In this document: piece after piece, positions 37,407 through 44,779 of the stretch
How the letters are laid out: each line of letters starts with the position of its first letter
How positions within the stretch are numbered: position 1 is the first letter of the stretch
NCBI RefSeq assembly: GCF_000165485.1
Contig: NC_014623.1
Coordinates: 5,474,893 to 5,538,892 of the forward strand
Length of the DNA: 64,000 nt
Direction of reading: 5' to 3'
Source: Stigmatella aurantiaca DW4/3-1
Lineage (GTDB): Bacteria; Myxococcota; Myxococcia; Myxococcales; Myxococcaceae
Notes under the pieces: model-generated
Databases searched by the model: none
What the model was told of the DNA's origin: nothing
The model's input: the letters and a program-made list of their open reading frames with translations, nothing else
Program-made: the position numbers and the translations under genes

Positions 37407-38249
37407 TTGAAGCGACTTTCCACCACACTGTGGCTCTGGTACCGGGGCGGAGGCTTCCATGGCTTCCAGCGCCAGCCCGAGGGCCCCACCGTGCAATCGA
37501 CCCTGGAGGCGGTGCTTCGCTCGACGGGCGTGCCCGCGACGGTGATGCCCGCGGGGCGCACCGACCGGGGCGTCCATGCCCGGATGCAGGTGGTGAGCCT
37601 CCGGCTGGAGGCGGGAGACACCCCGGAGGCCCTCGCCGCCCGGCTCCCCGCGCTGCTCCCGCCGGACCTGGGCGTGTGTGCCGTCCGCAGGCCCCCCCCC
37701 TCCTTCCATGCCCAGTGGAGCGCGGCGGGAAAGACGTACTGCTACCGGGTGCAGTTGGGGGGCCGGGTCTCGGAGACCTGGCGGCCCTATGTGCTGGAGG
37801 CCGCCGAAGAGCCCCGGTTGGCGCAGCGCGCCATCGCCCCCGAGCGCCTGGCGGAGCTGCTCCAAGGCGCCGTGGGCCAGCGGGACTTCTGGGCGTTTCA
37901 CGCGAGCTCCAGCCCCCGCAAGCCGCGGACGCTGGAATCCGCCACGGTGCACGAGTTGGAGGGAGGGTTGTTCGAGATCCAGCTGCGCGGGGACTCGTTC
38001 GCACGCTACCAGGTGCGCTACCTCGTGGGCTCCGCGCTGCTCACCGCCGCCGGGCAACTCCCCGAGGCGCAGTGGCGGGCCGCGCTGGAGTCGGCGGAAG
38101 CCATCCCGGGGCTCCGGGCCGCCGCAGCGGGGCTGATCCTCTGGGAGGTCCGCTATCCGCCGGGTGTGGACCCCTTCCCCCCCACCGAGCGAAATGCTCC
38201 CGCCGGACTGCCACGAGAACCGCCCTTCGTGGACGCGTCCGGCCGCTAA
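37407..38249 (+). CDS. truA: tRNA pseudouridine synthase A family protein
   Basis: The family start aligns with TTG 37407 (KRLSTTLWLWYRGGGFHGFQ after Met); ATG 37338 is in frame but overlaps the divergent gene. About 280 aa. The catalytic Asp is in GRTDRGVHARMQV (canonical GRTDAGVHA). Other TruA signatures are HAQWSAAGKTYCYRV, DFWAFHASSSPRKPRTL and VGSALLTAAGQL. The N-terminal YRGGGFHGFQ replaces the usual YDGTxxxGWQ, so this is a divergent TruA and may be a paralogue. It would modify tRNA anticodon-arm uridines. A weak ribosome site leaves the start uncertain. Confidence 0.88.
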   Translation: MKRLSTTLWLWYRGGGFHGFQRQPEGPTVQSTLEAVLRSTGVPATVMPAGRTDRGVHARMQVVSLRLEAGDTPEALAARLPALLPPDLGVCAVRRPPPSFHAQWSAAGKTYCYRVQLGGRVSETWRPYVLEAAEEPRLAQRAIAPERLAELLQGAVGQRDFWAFHASSSPRKPRTLESATVHELEGGLFEIQLRGDSFARYQVRYLVGSALLTAAGQLPEAQWRAALESAEAIPGLRAAAAGLILWEVRYPPGVDPFPPTERNAPAGLPREPPFVDASGR

Positions 38250-38256
38250 GGCCTGC

Positions 38257-38421
38257 TCAGTCGACGACGCGATCCTCGTACTTCGACAGCAGGTCCGAGA
38301 TCGCCTCCCGGAGGTACTCGCTCTGACGGATTCGCGTGGCGCGGGACAGGTCCTTCAATGAGTCCAGCTTCTCGCGGGAGAGACGGAAGACCACCGAGGT
38401 GAGGCGAGGCGTGTTGTCCAT
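38257..38421 (-). CDS. Ribbon-helix-helix protein (54 aa)
   Basis: ATG 38421 has a perfect GGAGG 9 nt upstream. The 54-aa sequence begins MDNTPRLTSVVFRLSREKLD, has the ribbon strand SVVFRLS, then the two helices (KLDSLKDLSRATRI, SEYLREAISDLLSKYED). This is the CopG/Arc/MetJ-like RHH pattern with Arg/Ser before the second helix. Such proteins bind DNA as dimers and often repress their own genes or act as antitoxins. No toxin lies beside it. The stop is 7 nt from the convergent truA stop. Confidence 0.85.
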   Translation of the reverse strand: MDNTPRLTSVVFRLSREKLDSLKDLSRATRIRQSEYLREAISDLLSKYEDRVVD

Positions 38422-38481
38422 GTGTGCAACCTCCTACAGGTGCGCACAACATCTCACAGGGCCTTCGGATCACAAGAAAAC

Positions 38482-38988
38482 TCACCGGCGGCTGATCGGA
38501 AAATGCCACTGCAAGCCGGTGGATGCCTCGGCATCCCAACGCAGGCCTGATCCGAATCCGAGCGAGAACCCGAAGCCTCCATATAAGGAGAGCTGATCCG
38601 ACAGCGTGTGGCGCGCGCCGAACCCTAGGCGAGGCCCTGCCCAGGTCCCAGAAAACAGCCTCAGGGTGGCGCCAAGATCCACGAAGGACTGCCAGTCCTC
38701 ATCGCCGAAGAAGCTGCGGTAGCCCCCGAGCAGCACGCCCTCCTCGCCGGAGGGGCCCAGCACGCCTCGGGTCAGCAGGAACACCTCGTTCCGGTCGTCG
38801 CCCACCGTGAAGCTGGCGCCGAGTTCCAACACACCGGTCACGCCCGTCACGCCCCGCCGCGAGCGGATCACGTCGCTGTAGCCCAGCCCCACACCCCCGA
38901 GCAGGCTCACCTCCTGGTGGGATTCGTAGTACTGGCCTTGGGCCCGCGGCGCCGCGAGCAGCAGGCCCAGCAGCAGCAACCCCCTCAC
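38482..38988 (-). CDS. Outer-membrane beta-barrel protein (small)
   Basis: 168 aa from GTG 38988, 7 nt after the larE stop, so translated from the same mRNA. A signal peptide (RGLLLLGLLLAAPRAQG) is followed by beta strands with Gly/aromatic alternation (SLLGGVGLGYSDVIR, VLELGASFTVGDD, YGGFGFSLGFGSG) and the terminal strand STGLQWHFPI. These features fit an 8-stranded outer-membrane barrel of the OmpA/OprF-like size class. Function unknown; pairing with larE is unusual. Confidence 0.8.
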   Translation of the reverse strand: MRGLLLLGLLLAAPRAQGQYYESHQEVSLLGGVGLGYSDVIRSRRGVTGVTGVLELGASFTVGDDRNEVFLLTRGVLGPSGEEGVLLGGYRSFFGDEDWQSFVDLGATLRLFSGTWAGPRLGFGARHTLSDQLSLYGGFGFSLGFGSGLRWDAEASTGLQWHFPISRR

Positions 38989-38995
38989 GGGGCGC

Positions 38996-39877
38996 TCAGC
39001 TCACCACGGGGAGCGGATAGCCCTGCGCGGGCTTGCCCACCCCCGCGGCCTCGTTCATGCGGCCCGAGCGGAACGGCTCGAGATCCAGCGCCACGAACTG
39101 GAAGCCCAGGGCCTTGAGCGCGCGGTTGATCTCCAGCCGCACGTCCCCGGACAGGAACCGGCCATACTCCTCCTCCGCCAACTCGAGCCGCGCCACCTGC
39201 TCGTGGTAGCGCACGCGGAACTGGCGAAAGCCCATCCGGCGCAGCTCGGACTCCGCGCGGGCGATCTGGAACAGGCGCTCGCGCGTCACCGACGTCCCAT
39301 ACGGAATGCGCGAGGCCAGGCAGGCCATCTGCGGCTTGTCCCAGGTGGGCAACCCCAGGTGGTGGCTCCACGCACGGATCTCCTCCTTGGTCAGCCCCGC
39401 CTGGGCCAGGGGTGACTGAACGCGGTGCTCCTGAGCGGCCTTGTGCCCCGGGCGGTGATCCTTGAAGTCGTCCGCGTTGAAGCCGTCGAGCACCACCGCG
39501 TAGCCCAACGCCTGACGCCGGGCCTCACACAAGTCGTACAGCTCCGTCTTGCAAAAGTAGCAGCGGTTGGTGGGGTTGGCGGCGTACTGGGGATTGGCCA
39601 GTTCGTTGCTCGTCAGCACCTCGTGGCGGGCACCAAAGCGGGCCGCCAGCTCCCGCGCCTCCTGCTCCTCCTCGGGGGCCACCGACGCCGAGAGCGCCGT
39701 CACCGCCAGCGCCCGCTCGCCCAGCTCCTCGACGGCGACCTTCAGCACGAACGTGGAGTCCACCCCTCCGGAGAAGGCGACCAGCGCCGTGCCATGGGCC
39801 CGGATCGCCGCGCGCATGGCCTCCAGCTTGGGACGGGAGGAGTCGCACAGGGCCTGGATCCGTTCGGGGCTCAGCAT
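38996..39877 (-). CDS. larE: ATP-dependent sacrificial sulfur transferase LarE
   Basis: 293 aa. PP-loop ATPase motif VAFSGGVDSTFVLKVA (about 33-48), NRCYFCKTELYDLC (about 103-116), PQMACLASRIPYGTSV (Cys about 184) and YHEQVARLELAEEE match LarE. By family knowledge LarE sulfurates the nickel-pincer precursor, donating its own cysteine sulfur; the Cys in ACLASR lies at the site reported for the sacrificial Cys in Lactobacillus LarE (from memory, alignment not run). larA, larB and larC are not in the window, so this could be a distant sulfur-insertion enzyme. AGGAG 7 nt upstream of ATG 39877. Confidence 0.93.
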   Translation of the reverse strand: MLSPERIQALCDSSRPKLEAMRAAIRAHGTALVAFSGGVDSTFVLKVAVEELGERALAVTALSASVAPEEEQEARELAARFGARHEVLTSNELANPQYAANPTNRCYFCKTELYDLCEARRQALGYAVVLDGFNADDFKDHRPGHKAAQEHRVQSPLAQAGLTKEEIRAWSHHLGLPTWDKPQMACLASRIPYGTSVTRERLFQIARAESELRRMGFRQFRVRYHEQVARLELAEEEYGRFLSGDVRLEINRALKALGFQFVALDLEPFRSGRMNEAAGVGKPAQGYPLPVVS

Positions 39878-39896
39878 GGCGATCTCCTATAAGGAA

Positions 39897-39931
39897 AGGG
39901 CCCTCGATTGCACGCGCAACCCGAGGGCCCT
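39897..39931 (-). terminator. Terminator of the cysC-like gene, overlapping the larE leader
   Basis: AGGGCCCTCG (39897-39906) pairs with CGAGGGCCCT (39922-39931), with inner TTGC/GCAA. On the minus strand it is followed by TTTCCTT. It ends 20 nt before the larE ATG, so it may also attenuate larE. Confidence 0.6.
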
Positions 39932-39976
39932 CCCATCTTCTGTCCGCCCCTGCTCACGGGCGGAAGGGTGTGGCGG

Positions 39977-40687
39977 CTACTTGCGCTTCGCGCCCTTCTT
40001 GGCGCTCGTGGGCTTGGCCACGCGGGCCGCGCGGGTGGCCGGCCGGGACTTGGTGCCCTTGCCTGGCTTGTCGGCCTTCGGCTCCACGCGCCGCGCCTTC
40101 TTGGGCTGGGGGTTGGCCTTCATCTTCTTGCCGGTGATGATCTTCAGCTCCTCGGAGGTCATGTAGCCGAGGTCCAGCAGGGCCTGGAAGATCTTCGCGG
40201 CGCCATCCTCCACGCTCTCGGTGTCCGAGTGAATCGTCACCTCGGGAGAAGTGGGCGGCTCGTACGGCTCGGTGATGCCGATGAAGTTGGGGATCTCCCC
40301 GCTCAGGGCCTTCTTGTACTTGCCCGTGGAGTCGCGCTCGATCAGCGTCTCGGTGGGACAGTCCACGTAGACCTCGACATAGCGGCCGATGATCCGGCGG
40401 TTCTCCTCGCGGACGCTCTTGTAGGGGCTCACGCAGGGCACGAGCACCGCGACGTTGTTGCGCGCCAGCAGCTGGGCCACATACCCCACCCGGCGAACGA
40501 TGGTGGAGCGCTCCTCCTTGCTGTCGCCCAGCCCCTGCCAGAGGTCCTGGCCAATCTCACCCTCATCCAGGGTCTCCACCTGGCGGCCAACCTGACGCAG
40601 CCGTGCGGCAATGTAGGCGGCGATGGTGCTCTTCCCGGTGCCATGCATGCCGGTCAGCCAAAGCGTGAAACCAGTGGTGCTGGGCAT
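39977..40687 (-). CDS. cysC: Adenylylsulfate kinase-like protein with Lys/Ala-rich tail
   Basis: 236 aa from ATG 40687. P-loop LTGMHGTGKSTIAAYIAARL (about 11-30) with GMHGTGKST for the usual GLSGSGKST; VSPYKSVREENRRII, YVDCPTETLIERDSTGKYKK and FIGITEPYEPP match CysC. However, the APS-binding LDGDNVRxxL block reads LDEGEIGQDL, so the usual Asp/Arg contacts are altered and the substrate may differ. The last about 55 residues are basic and low-complexity (KKARRVEPKADKPGKGTKSR), like histone-H1-type tails. No sulfate-assimilation genes are near. A strong promoter lies upstream. Confidence 0.8.
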   Translation of the reverse strand: MPSTTGFTLWLTGMHGTGKSTIAAYIAARLRQVGRQVETLDEGEIGQDLWQGLGDSKEERSTIVRRVGYVAQLLARNNVAVLVPCVSPYKSVREENRRIIGRYVEVYVDCPTETLIERDSTGKYKKALSGEIPNFIGITEPYEPPTSPEVTIHSDTESVEDGAAKIFQALLDLGYMTSEELKIITGKKMKANPQPKKARRVEPKADKPGKGTKSRPATRAARVAKPTSAKKGAKRK

Positions 40688-40758
40688 AGAGTGCTCACTC
40701 CCTGCGCGCGAAGCGAAGTCTCGCTCCATCTGTGCGCGGCGGATCAAAAGACGCGCGC

Positions 40759-40788
40759 GTTATAGACGAAAACCCGGGGGTTTGACAA
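40759..40788 (-). promoter_or_regulatory. Strong sigma-70-type promoter of the cysC-like gene
   Basis: TTGTCA (40788-40783) and TATAAC (40764-40759) on the minus strand are 18 bp apart; each box has one mismatch to the E. coli consensus. The start codon is about 65 nt downstream of the predicted start of transcription. Confidence 0.6.
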
Positions 40789-40811
40789 TCGGTGCCCACC
40801 TTTCCGCAGGT

Positions 40812-40842
40812 GGGGGAAGCAAGCAGCCAAGTGCTTGCCCCC
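40812..40842. terminator. Hairpin after the JAMM gene
   Basis: GGGG plus GCAAGCA (40812-40825) pair with TGCTTGC plus CCCC (40832-40842), with a 2-nt bulge. A second stem CCCACC/GGTGGG lies next to it near 40795. They lie between the JAMM stop and the cysC promoter and probably end the E1 operon. Confidence 0.55.
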
Positions 40843-40866
40843 ATTGGGTTTTTCGTCACATTCCTT

Positions 40867-41328
40867 TTACAGCGGAACCCCCCGATCCTGAAATTCTCCC
40901 CCCCGCCACCAATAAAGCCGGGCCGCCTCGGCCCGCCCCCGCGCCACATTCACTACAAGGTAAGAAGTTTCCGGTAGCAGTGGGATTCCGTCCGGAGCGG
41001 CTGCCTGGCGGTCCTCGGCCGACAGCAAGGCCACCCCGTCGGTGTGAGAGTGAAACACACATGCAATCTGCTCATTCCGGGCATCGGCCTCGAGGTTCAG
41101 CGCCAGCCACTCCCGGGGGTCGAACAGGAACGCGGTGCGGGCGGAGCGGGGAAACCGCCCGGGCTCCCGCGTGTGGTAACGATCATAGGCGTTGAGGAGG
41201 CACCGGACGCGCCATGCTCCCCCCGGGCCCGCGCGGAGGAGCACCCCACAGCCCTCCAGGGGGTAGCAGGCCTCCAGGTGCCGGAGCACTTCCGATAAGT
41301 CCTCGGGCAGCTCGCCGCTCACCGGCAT
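40867..41328 (-). CDS. JAMM/MPN+ metalloprotease (Mov34/JAB type)
   Basis: 153 aa. The full JAMM zinc motif is present: Glu25 in PLEGCGVLLR, then His93-Ser-His95-x7-Ser103-x2-Asp106 (VFHSHTDGVALLSAED). This is the active form of the domain; the family cleaves isopeptide or peptide bonds after ubiquitin-fold C-termini (for example Mec+, which releases cysteine from CysO). ATG 41328 overlaps the end of the pseudo-E1 gene by 10 nt, and the gene is the last of the four-gene unit. Its likely substrate is the neighbouring MoaD-like protein, or that protein linked to cysteine or a target. Confidence 0.93.
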   Translation of the reverse strand: MPVSGELPEDLSEVLRHLEACYPLEGCGVLLRAGPGGAWRVRCLLNAYDRYHTREPGRFPRSARTAFLFDPREWLALNLEADARNEQIACVFHSHTDGVALLSAEDRQAAAPDGIPLLPETSYLVVNVARGRAEAARLYWWRGGEFQDRGVPL

Positions 41329-41867
41329 TTCGCACAGCGCCGCAGGGCCATGTCCTCCACCTGGCCAGGAGCCGTGCACCACCGGCCGCCCAGCGCCGGC
41401 CCCTGTCCGAGCCGCAGCCGCTGAAAGAGCAAGGCCCCGAGCGCTCCCAGCGCAATCCCCAGCACCCCCGTGGGCGGAGGCCCCAGCGTTCGGACCGTCT
41501 CCCCGAAGCACCACACGCACCCAGCGCTTCCACGGAACACCACCCCGCCCCGCTCGCCGCCTCCCCCGAGCGCCACCCAGGGCGCCGCGCCTCCCCAGGC
41601 GGCGGGCAGCTCGGCGAGCCGACCCTCGGCCTCTGTCCCCAGGGCGTCCGGGTTGACCTCCGGCAGCACCCGCGCAAGCACCTCAGCCCCGGGAGCCCCC
41701 ACGTCCCCCGCGCCGACCAGGAACCCGGGGGCCGCGGGACCCAACCTCGTTTCCGAGGCCAGGAGGGGGGTGCCCCCCGAGGCCAGGTAGGCGGCGGCCG
41801 TGAGCCCGGCAGGCCCGGAGGCTTCCAGCCGCGCAGAGCGGCAGAGCGGATCGTCCCTCCGGGCCAC
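41319..41867 (-). CDS. Pseudo-E1: degenerate ThiF-like protein
   Basis: 182 aa from GTG 41867 (GGAGG upstream inside moaD-like gene). I align it by eye with the neighbouring E1. ARLEASGPAGLTAAAYLA matches ARVLVVGVGGLGCPASLA; GAPGAEVLARVLPEVNPDAL matches the helix carrying the ATP-site Lys; WVALGGGG matches VIDATGG. CVWC (117-120) and CAKC (178-181) keep the zinc pairs, and GPPPTGVLGIALGALGALLF matches GPLAGWVGTVQAMLALERL. The nucleotide Gly-rich motif (now SGPAGL), Arg, Lys61 and Asp102 equivalents are lost, so it should not adenylate. It is positioned as a partner subunit or scaffold for the E1. Confidence 0.75.
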   Translation of the reverse strand: MARRDDPLCRSARLEASGPAGLTAAAYLASGGTPLLASETRLGPAAPGFLVGAGDVGAPGAEVLARVLPEVNPDALGTEAEGRLAELPAAWGGAAPWVALGGGGERGGVVFRGSAGCVWCFGETVRTLGPPPTGVLGIALGALGALLFQRLRLGQGPALGGRWCTAPGQVEDMALRRCAKCR

Positions 41868-41871
41868 CGCC

Positions 41872-42144
41872 CTACCCTCCGGCCATGGCGGAGATGAGGG
41901 TGAGCCGGTCCGAGTCCTTCACGGGCGTCTCCAGATCCTGGAGGCCGCGGATGTCCTCGTCATTGTGGAAGATGTTCACGTAGCGGCGCAGGGCACCCTT
42001 GCCGTCGAGCAGCCGGGAACCAATCCCCGGAAAGCGCTTCTCCAGATCGCGCAACACCTCTCCCACGGTCGCCCCTTGGGCCTGCACCTCGCCCTTGTTC
42101 CGGGTGAAGCCCCTCAGGGGCGTAGGGATGTGGACCTTCGCCAT
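41872..42144 (-). CDS. MoaD/ThiS-like ubiquitin-fold sulfur carrier
   Basis: 90 aa from ATG 42144 (GGGAG upstream), beginning MAKVHIPTPLRGFTRNKGEV, with VGEVLRDLEKRFPGIGSRLL, VNIFHNDEDIRGLQDLETPV and DRLTLISAMAGG. It is a beta-grasp protein of the MoaD/ThiS/CysO type and ends exactly in Gly-Gly, so no processing is needed before activation. The family is adenylated at the C-terminal Gly by E1-like enzymes, then thiocarboxylated or conjugated. TGA of the E1 gene is 2 nt before this ATG, and its own TAG is 4 nt before the pseudo-E1 GTG. Molybdopterin genes are not near. Confidence 0.93.
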   Translation of the reverse strand: MAKVHIPTPLRGFTRNKGEVQAQGATVGEVLRDLEKRFPGIGSRLLDGKGALRRYVNIFHNDEDIRGLQDLETPVKDSDRLTLISAMAGG

Positions 42145-42146
42145 GC

Positions 42147-42860
42147 TCAGCTCCCGTACGCGGTGAGCCCCGGCACTCGGCCTGGGGCACAGCTTGGACA
42201 GTCCGGCTCGCGGTGCACGCGCACCGTCCGCCCCTCGATCACCTCTCCATCGAAAACATGCAACAAGGCCTCGCCCCGCGCGAGACGGGCCTCCCCCGTG
42301 AGCCGCTCCAGCGCCAGCATGGCCTGCACTGTGCCCACCCACCCCGCCAGCGGGCCCAGCCTGCCCTCCCGCTCCCCCGGGGAGGCTGGGTTGGGCGAAG
42401 AGGGCGTCCGCTGCCAACAGCGCAGGCACGGTCCTTCCGGATCCACGCGCAGGGCCTGCCCCCGCATGCGCTGCACGCTCCCATGTACCAAGGGCACGCC
42501 CGTGAGCACCGCCACGTCCGACAGGAAGAACGAAGTGGCCGTGCCCCCGGTGGCATCGATGACCAGCTCGTGCGCGCGAAAGAGCGCCTCGGCGTTGTCC
42601 GCGTTCACCCGTTCGGGGATCGCCTCGGTGCTCAGGCCCGGAAAGGCCCGCGTCAGCCCTTCGGCGGCGGACTCGGCCTTCCACCGGCCCGCGTCCGGCG
42701 TGCGGTGCCAGGGCTGATGGGCGAGGTGGGCGGCGTCCACCCGGGCTGGATCCACCAACGTCAGGTGCCCTACCCCCGCGTGCGCCAGCGCGAGCGACGC
42801 CGGGCATCCCAGGCCGCCCACCCCCACGACCAGCACACGCGCCTCCCGGAGGTGGCTCAC
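42147..42860 (-). CDS. ThiF/MoeB-type E1 activating enzyme
   Basis: 237 aa from GTG 42860 (GGAGG 8 nt upstream, which decides the start; the upstream part of the open frame is a shadow). The Rossmann-like nucleotide site is ARVLVVGVGGLGCPASLALA (7-26), acidic LVD37, Lys61 in GRWKAESA, and VIDATGG with Asp102. Zinc pairs CLRC (145-148) and CPSC (221-224) close the fold. The Arg that usually precedes Q in NLxRQ appears as HQPWHR. It should adenylate the C-terminal Gly of the adjacent MoaD-like protein. First gene of the four-gene unit. Confidence 0.92.
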   Translation of the reverse strand: MSHLREARVLVVGVGGLGCPASLALAHAGVGHLTLVDPARVDAAHLAHQPWHRTPDAGRWKAESAAEGLTRAFPGLSTEAIPERVNADNAEALFRAHELVIDATGGTATSFFLSDVAVLTGVPLVHGSVQRMRGQALRVDPEGPCLRCWQRTPSSPNPASPGEREGRLGPLAGWVGTVQAMLALERLTGEARLARGEALLHVFDGEVIEGRTVRVHREPDCPSCAPGRVPGLTAYGS

Positions 42861-42985
42861 GTGACACTCCTCCCATTCAAATGCTGCCCCACCCGGAGCC
42901 GTCCGAATATCCTGCCGCACCGCGACGTCCCGAACCTGCTTCCCACTCCCACCCTCCAGCCCCTTGGGCTCACCTGACTGGACAT

Positions 42986-43387
42986 ATGAAAAAGCTGACT
43001 GGCGTGCTCGCCCTTTCGCTCTCCCTCTTCGCCGGCTGCCGCAGCGCGGGCGATTCCTCGGTCCGCCCGGATGCATCCGCCCCCGCGCAGACGGGCACGT
43101 CCCAGGACGCCCTTGCGGGCGATGCGGGCATCGCCCCCGCCCCCTCGGAACCCGCCGCCCTGTCCGAGGCGGAGCGTCAGGCGAAGGAAGCCTGCCTGGA
43201 CCAGTGGTTGAAGGCCCGGAAGCTCGACCCCTACGGCAACGACGAGGGCACCATGTACATGGGGGGCACACCGCTGTTCAACGAAGCCACGGGGGAGACG
43301 AAGGACCGGCTGGAGTACGTCTACCAGAAGCAGCCCGAGTCCAAGAAAGCCTGCCTCGAAGCAGGCGCGGCCCCCCAGGGGAAGTAA
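42986..43387 (+). CDS. Lipoprotein of unknown function
   Basis: 133 aa from ATG 42986. The signal MKKLTGVLALSLSLFAGC has a clean lipobox. The mature chain starts with a low-complexity Ser/Ala/Pro stretch (about 20-65), then a short helical part with two Cys (KEACLDQWLKARKLDPYGND and QPESKKACLEAGA). No family is recognised. It diverges from the E1 operon across a 125-nt gap. The 90-nt gap after it contains GC-rich, partly pairable sequence (CGCCCTC with GAGGGGGCG) that could be a terminator. Confidence 0.75.
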   Translation: MKKLTGVLALSLSLFAGCRSAGDSSVRPDASAPAQTGTSQDALAGDAGIAPAPSEPAALSEAERQAKEACLDQWLKARKLDPYGNDEGTMYMGGTPLFNEATGETKDRLEYVYQKQPESKKACLEAGAAPQGK

Positions 43388-43477
43388 GCAGGCACCGGGC
43401 GCCCTCTCGTTCAAGGAGGGGGCGAACATCGAGCCCGGGATTTCCGGTGGCCCGGCTGCTCCCTTAAGCTCTCCTCC

Positions 43478-44764
43478 GTGACGGACACCGGCCTCGCCCG
43501 AGACGAGGAAAAACCCTCCAACGATCTGCGCGCGCGGGTGCGCGCGGTGCTGGAGCGGCGCAATCTCACGGACACCATCTCCGCCGAGCAGGCCTCCGCC
43601 TCGTGGGAGCAGGACCGTTTCGTGGCCCGGGCCCGGGCCCTGTTCTACGCGCGGATGATGTTCCTGACGCTGGGCCTGCTCATCTTGGCCGTGCCCGAGT
43701 GGTCTGGGTACTTCGGGCTCACGGGCCCGCTGGCATTCGGCGGCTACTTCACGATGCTGCTCTACAGCGTCGCCAACTTCCTGGTCATCGATCACCCCAA
43801 GGCAGGCCGCTGGGTGACGTACTTCACGCTCTGCTTCGACCTCATCATCATGGTCGTGCTGATCGTCAAGCCGCAGGTCGGCGGTGGCCTCCAGAGCCCG
43901 CTCCTGGCCACGCAGCTGCTGTTCACCACCCTCTTCGCCATCCTCTATCCCAAGCCGCTGGCCATCCTGCCGCCGCTGTTGGCCCTGCCCATCACCACCC
44001 GGCTGGACCTGCTGCTCAACCGCTCCGTCACGGCCATCGAGCTGCTGACGCTGCTGTGGTACTCGGGCCTCAACTTCATCATCGTCTACGTGGTGGTGTA
44101 CCTGAACGAGCGGGAAGCCGCCGCGCACCGCGAGGTGGTGGAGCTCCAGGGAGATCTCAAGGAACTGGCCATCGTGGAGGAGCGCAACCGGCTGGCGCGG
44201 GAGATCCACGATGGGCTGGGCGCCTCGCTCTCGTCGATGATCATCCAGTCCGAGTACATCCTGAGCCTGGCGAAGGATGGCTCGCTGCGCGCCGAGATCG
44301 GCGAGCTGAAGGCCACCGCCGAGGAGTCCATCGAGGAGCTGCGCCGCAACCTGCGGATGATGCGCGAGGACTTCGAGCTGACCCAGGGCCTGGAGGACTA
44401 CGTGAAGACGTTCCGGGAGCGGACGCAGCTGGACATCCGCTTCGAGCGCTCGGGCCTGCCCCGAAAGCTGTCTCCGGACGCCCAGCTGGCCCTCTTCCGC
44501 ATCCTCCAGGAAGGCCTGTCCAACACCGCCAAGCACGCCCAGGCCCAGGTGGTGAACGTGAAGCTCGACTTCACGGAGGACCGGGTGCACCTGACGGTGC
44601 GCGACGACGGCAAGGGCTTCGATCCGAAGAAGACGCCGCGGGGCCACTACGGCCTGCTGAACATGCGCGAGCGGGCCATGAAGCTCGGAGGCGAGGTCAT
44701 CGTGGACTCGTCCCCCGGGGCAGGCGTGCTCGTCTCCTTTTCCATTCCCTGCAACGCAGAGTGA
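43478..44764 (+). CDS. Membrane sensor histidine kinase (NarL-partner type)
   Basis: 428 aa from GTG 43478, start uncertain (weak ribosome site). After a soluble N-terminus come about six membrane helices (about 55-210; MFLTLGLLILAVPEW, FTMLLYSVANFLVI, YFTLCFDLIIMVVLI, LLFTTLFAILYP, FIIVYVVVYLN). The HisKA_3 motif is ERNRLAREIHDGLGASLSSM with the phospho-His near 243, and an HATPase carries EGLSNTAKHAQ and VRDDGKGFD. This is the NarX/DesK class. The membrane bundle is likely the sensor. The stop is 15 nt from the response regulator GTG, forming a cognate pair. Confidence 0.93.
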   Translation: MTDTGLARDEEKPSNDLRARVRAVLERRNLTDTISAEQASASWEQDRFVARARALFYARMMFLTLGLLILAVPEWSGYFGLTGPLAFGGYFTMLLYSVANFLVIDHPKAGRWVTYFTLCFDLIIMVVLIVKPQVGGGLQSPLLATQLLFTTLFAILYPKPLAILPPLLALPITTRLDLLLNRSVTAIELLTLLWYSGLNFIIVYVVVYLNEREAAAHREVVELQGDLKELAIVEERNRLAREIHDGLGASLSSMIIQSEYILSLAKDGSLRAEIGELKATAEESIEELRRNLRMMREDFELTQGLEDYVKTFRERTQLDIRFERSGLPRKLSPDAQLALFRILQEGLSNTAKHAQAQVVNVKLDFTEDRVHLTVRDDGKGFDPKKTPRGHYGLLNMRERAMKLGGEVIVDSSPGAGVLVSFSIPCNAE

Positions 44765-44779
44765 TTGACCGGAGTTTCC

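Noticed and set aside
41872-42860. E1 and MoaD-like pair as a molybdopterin or thiamine operon
   Set aside because: No moaA/C/E, moeA, thiG, thiH or cysM nearby, and the JAMM and pseudo-E1 do not fit that role.
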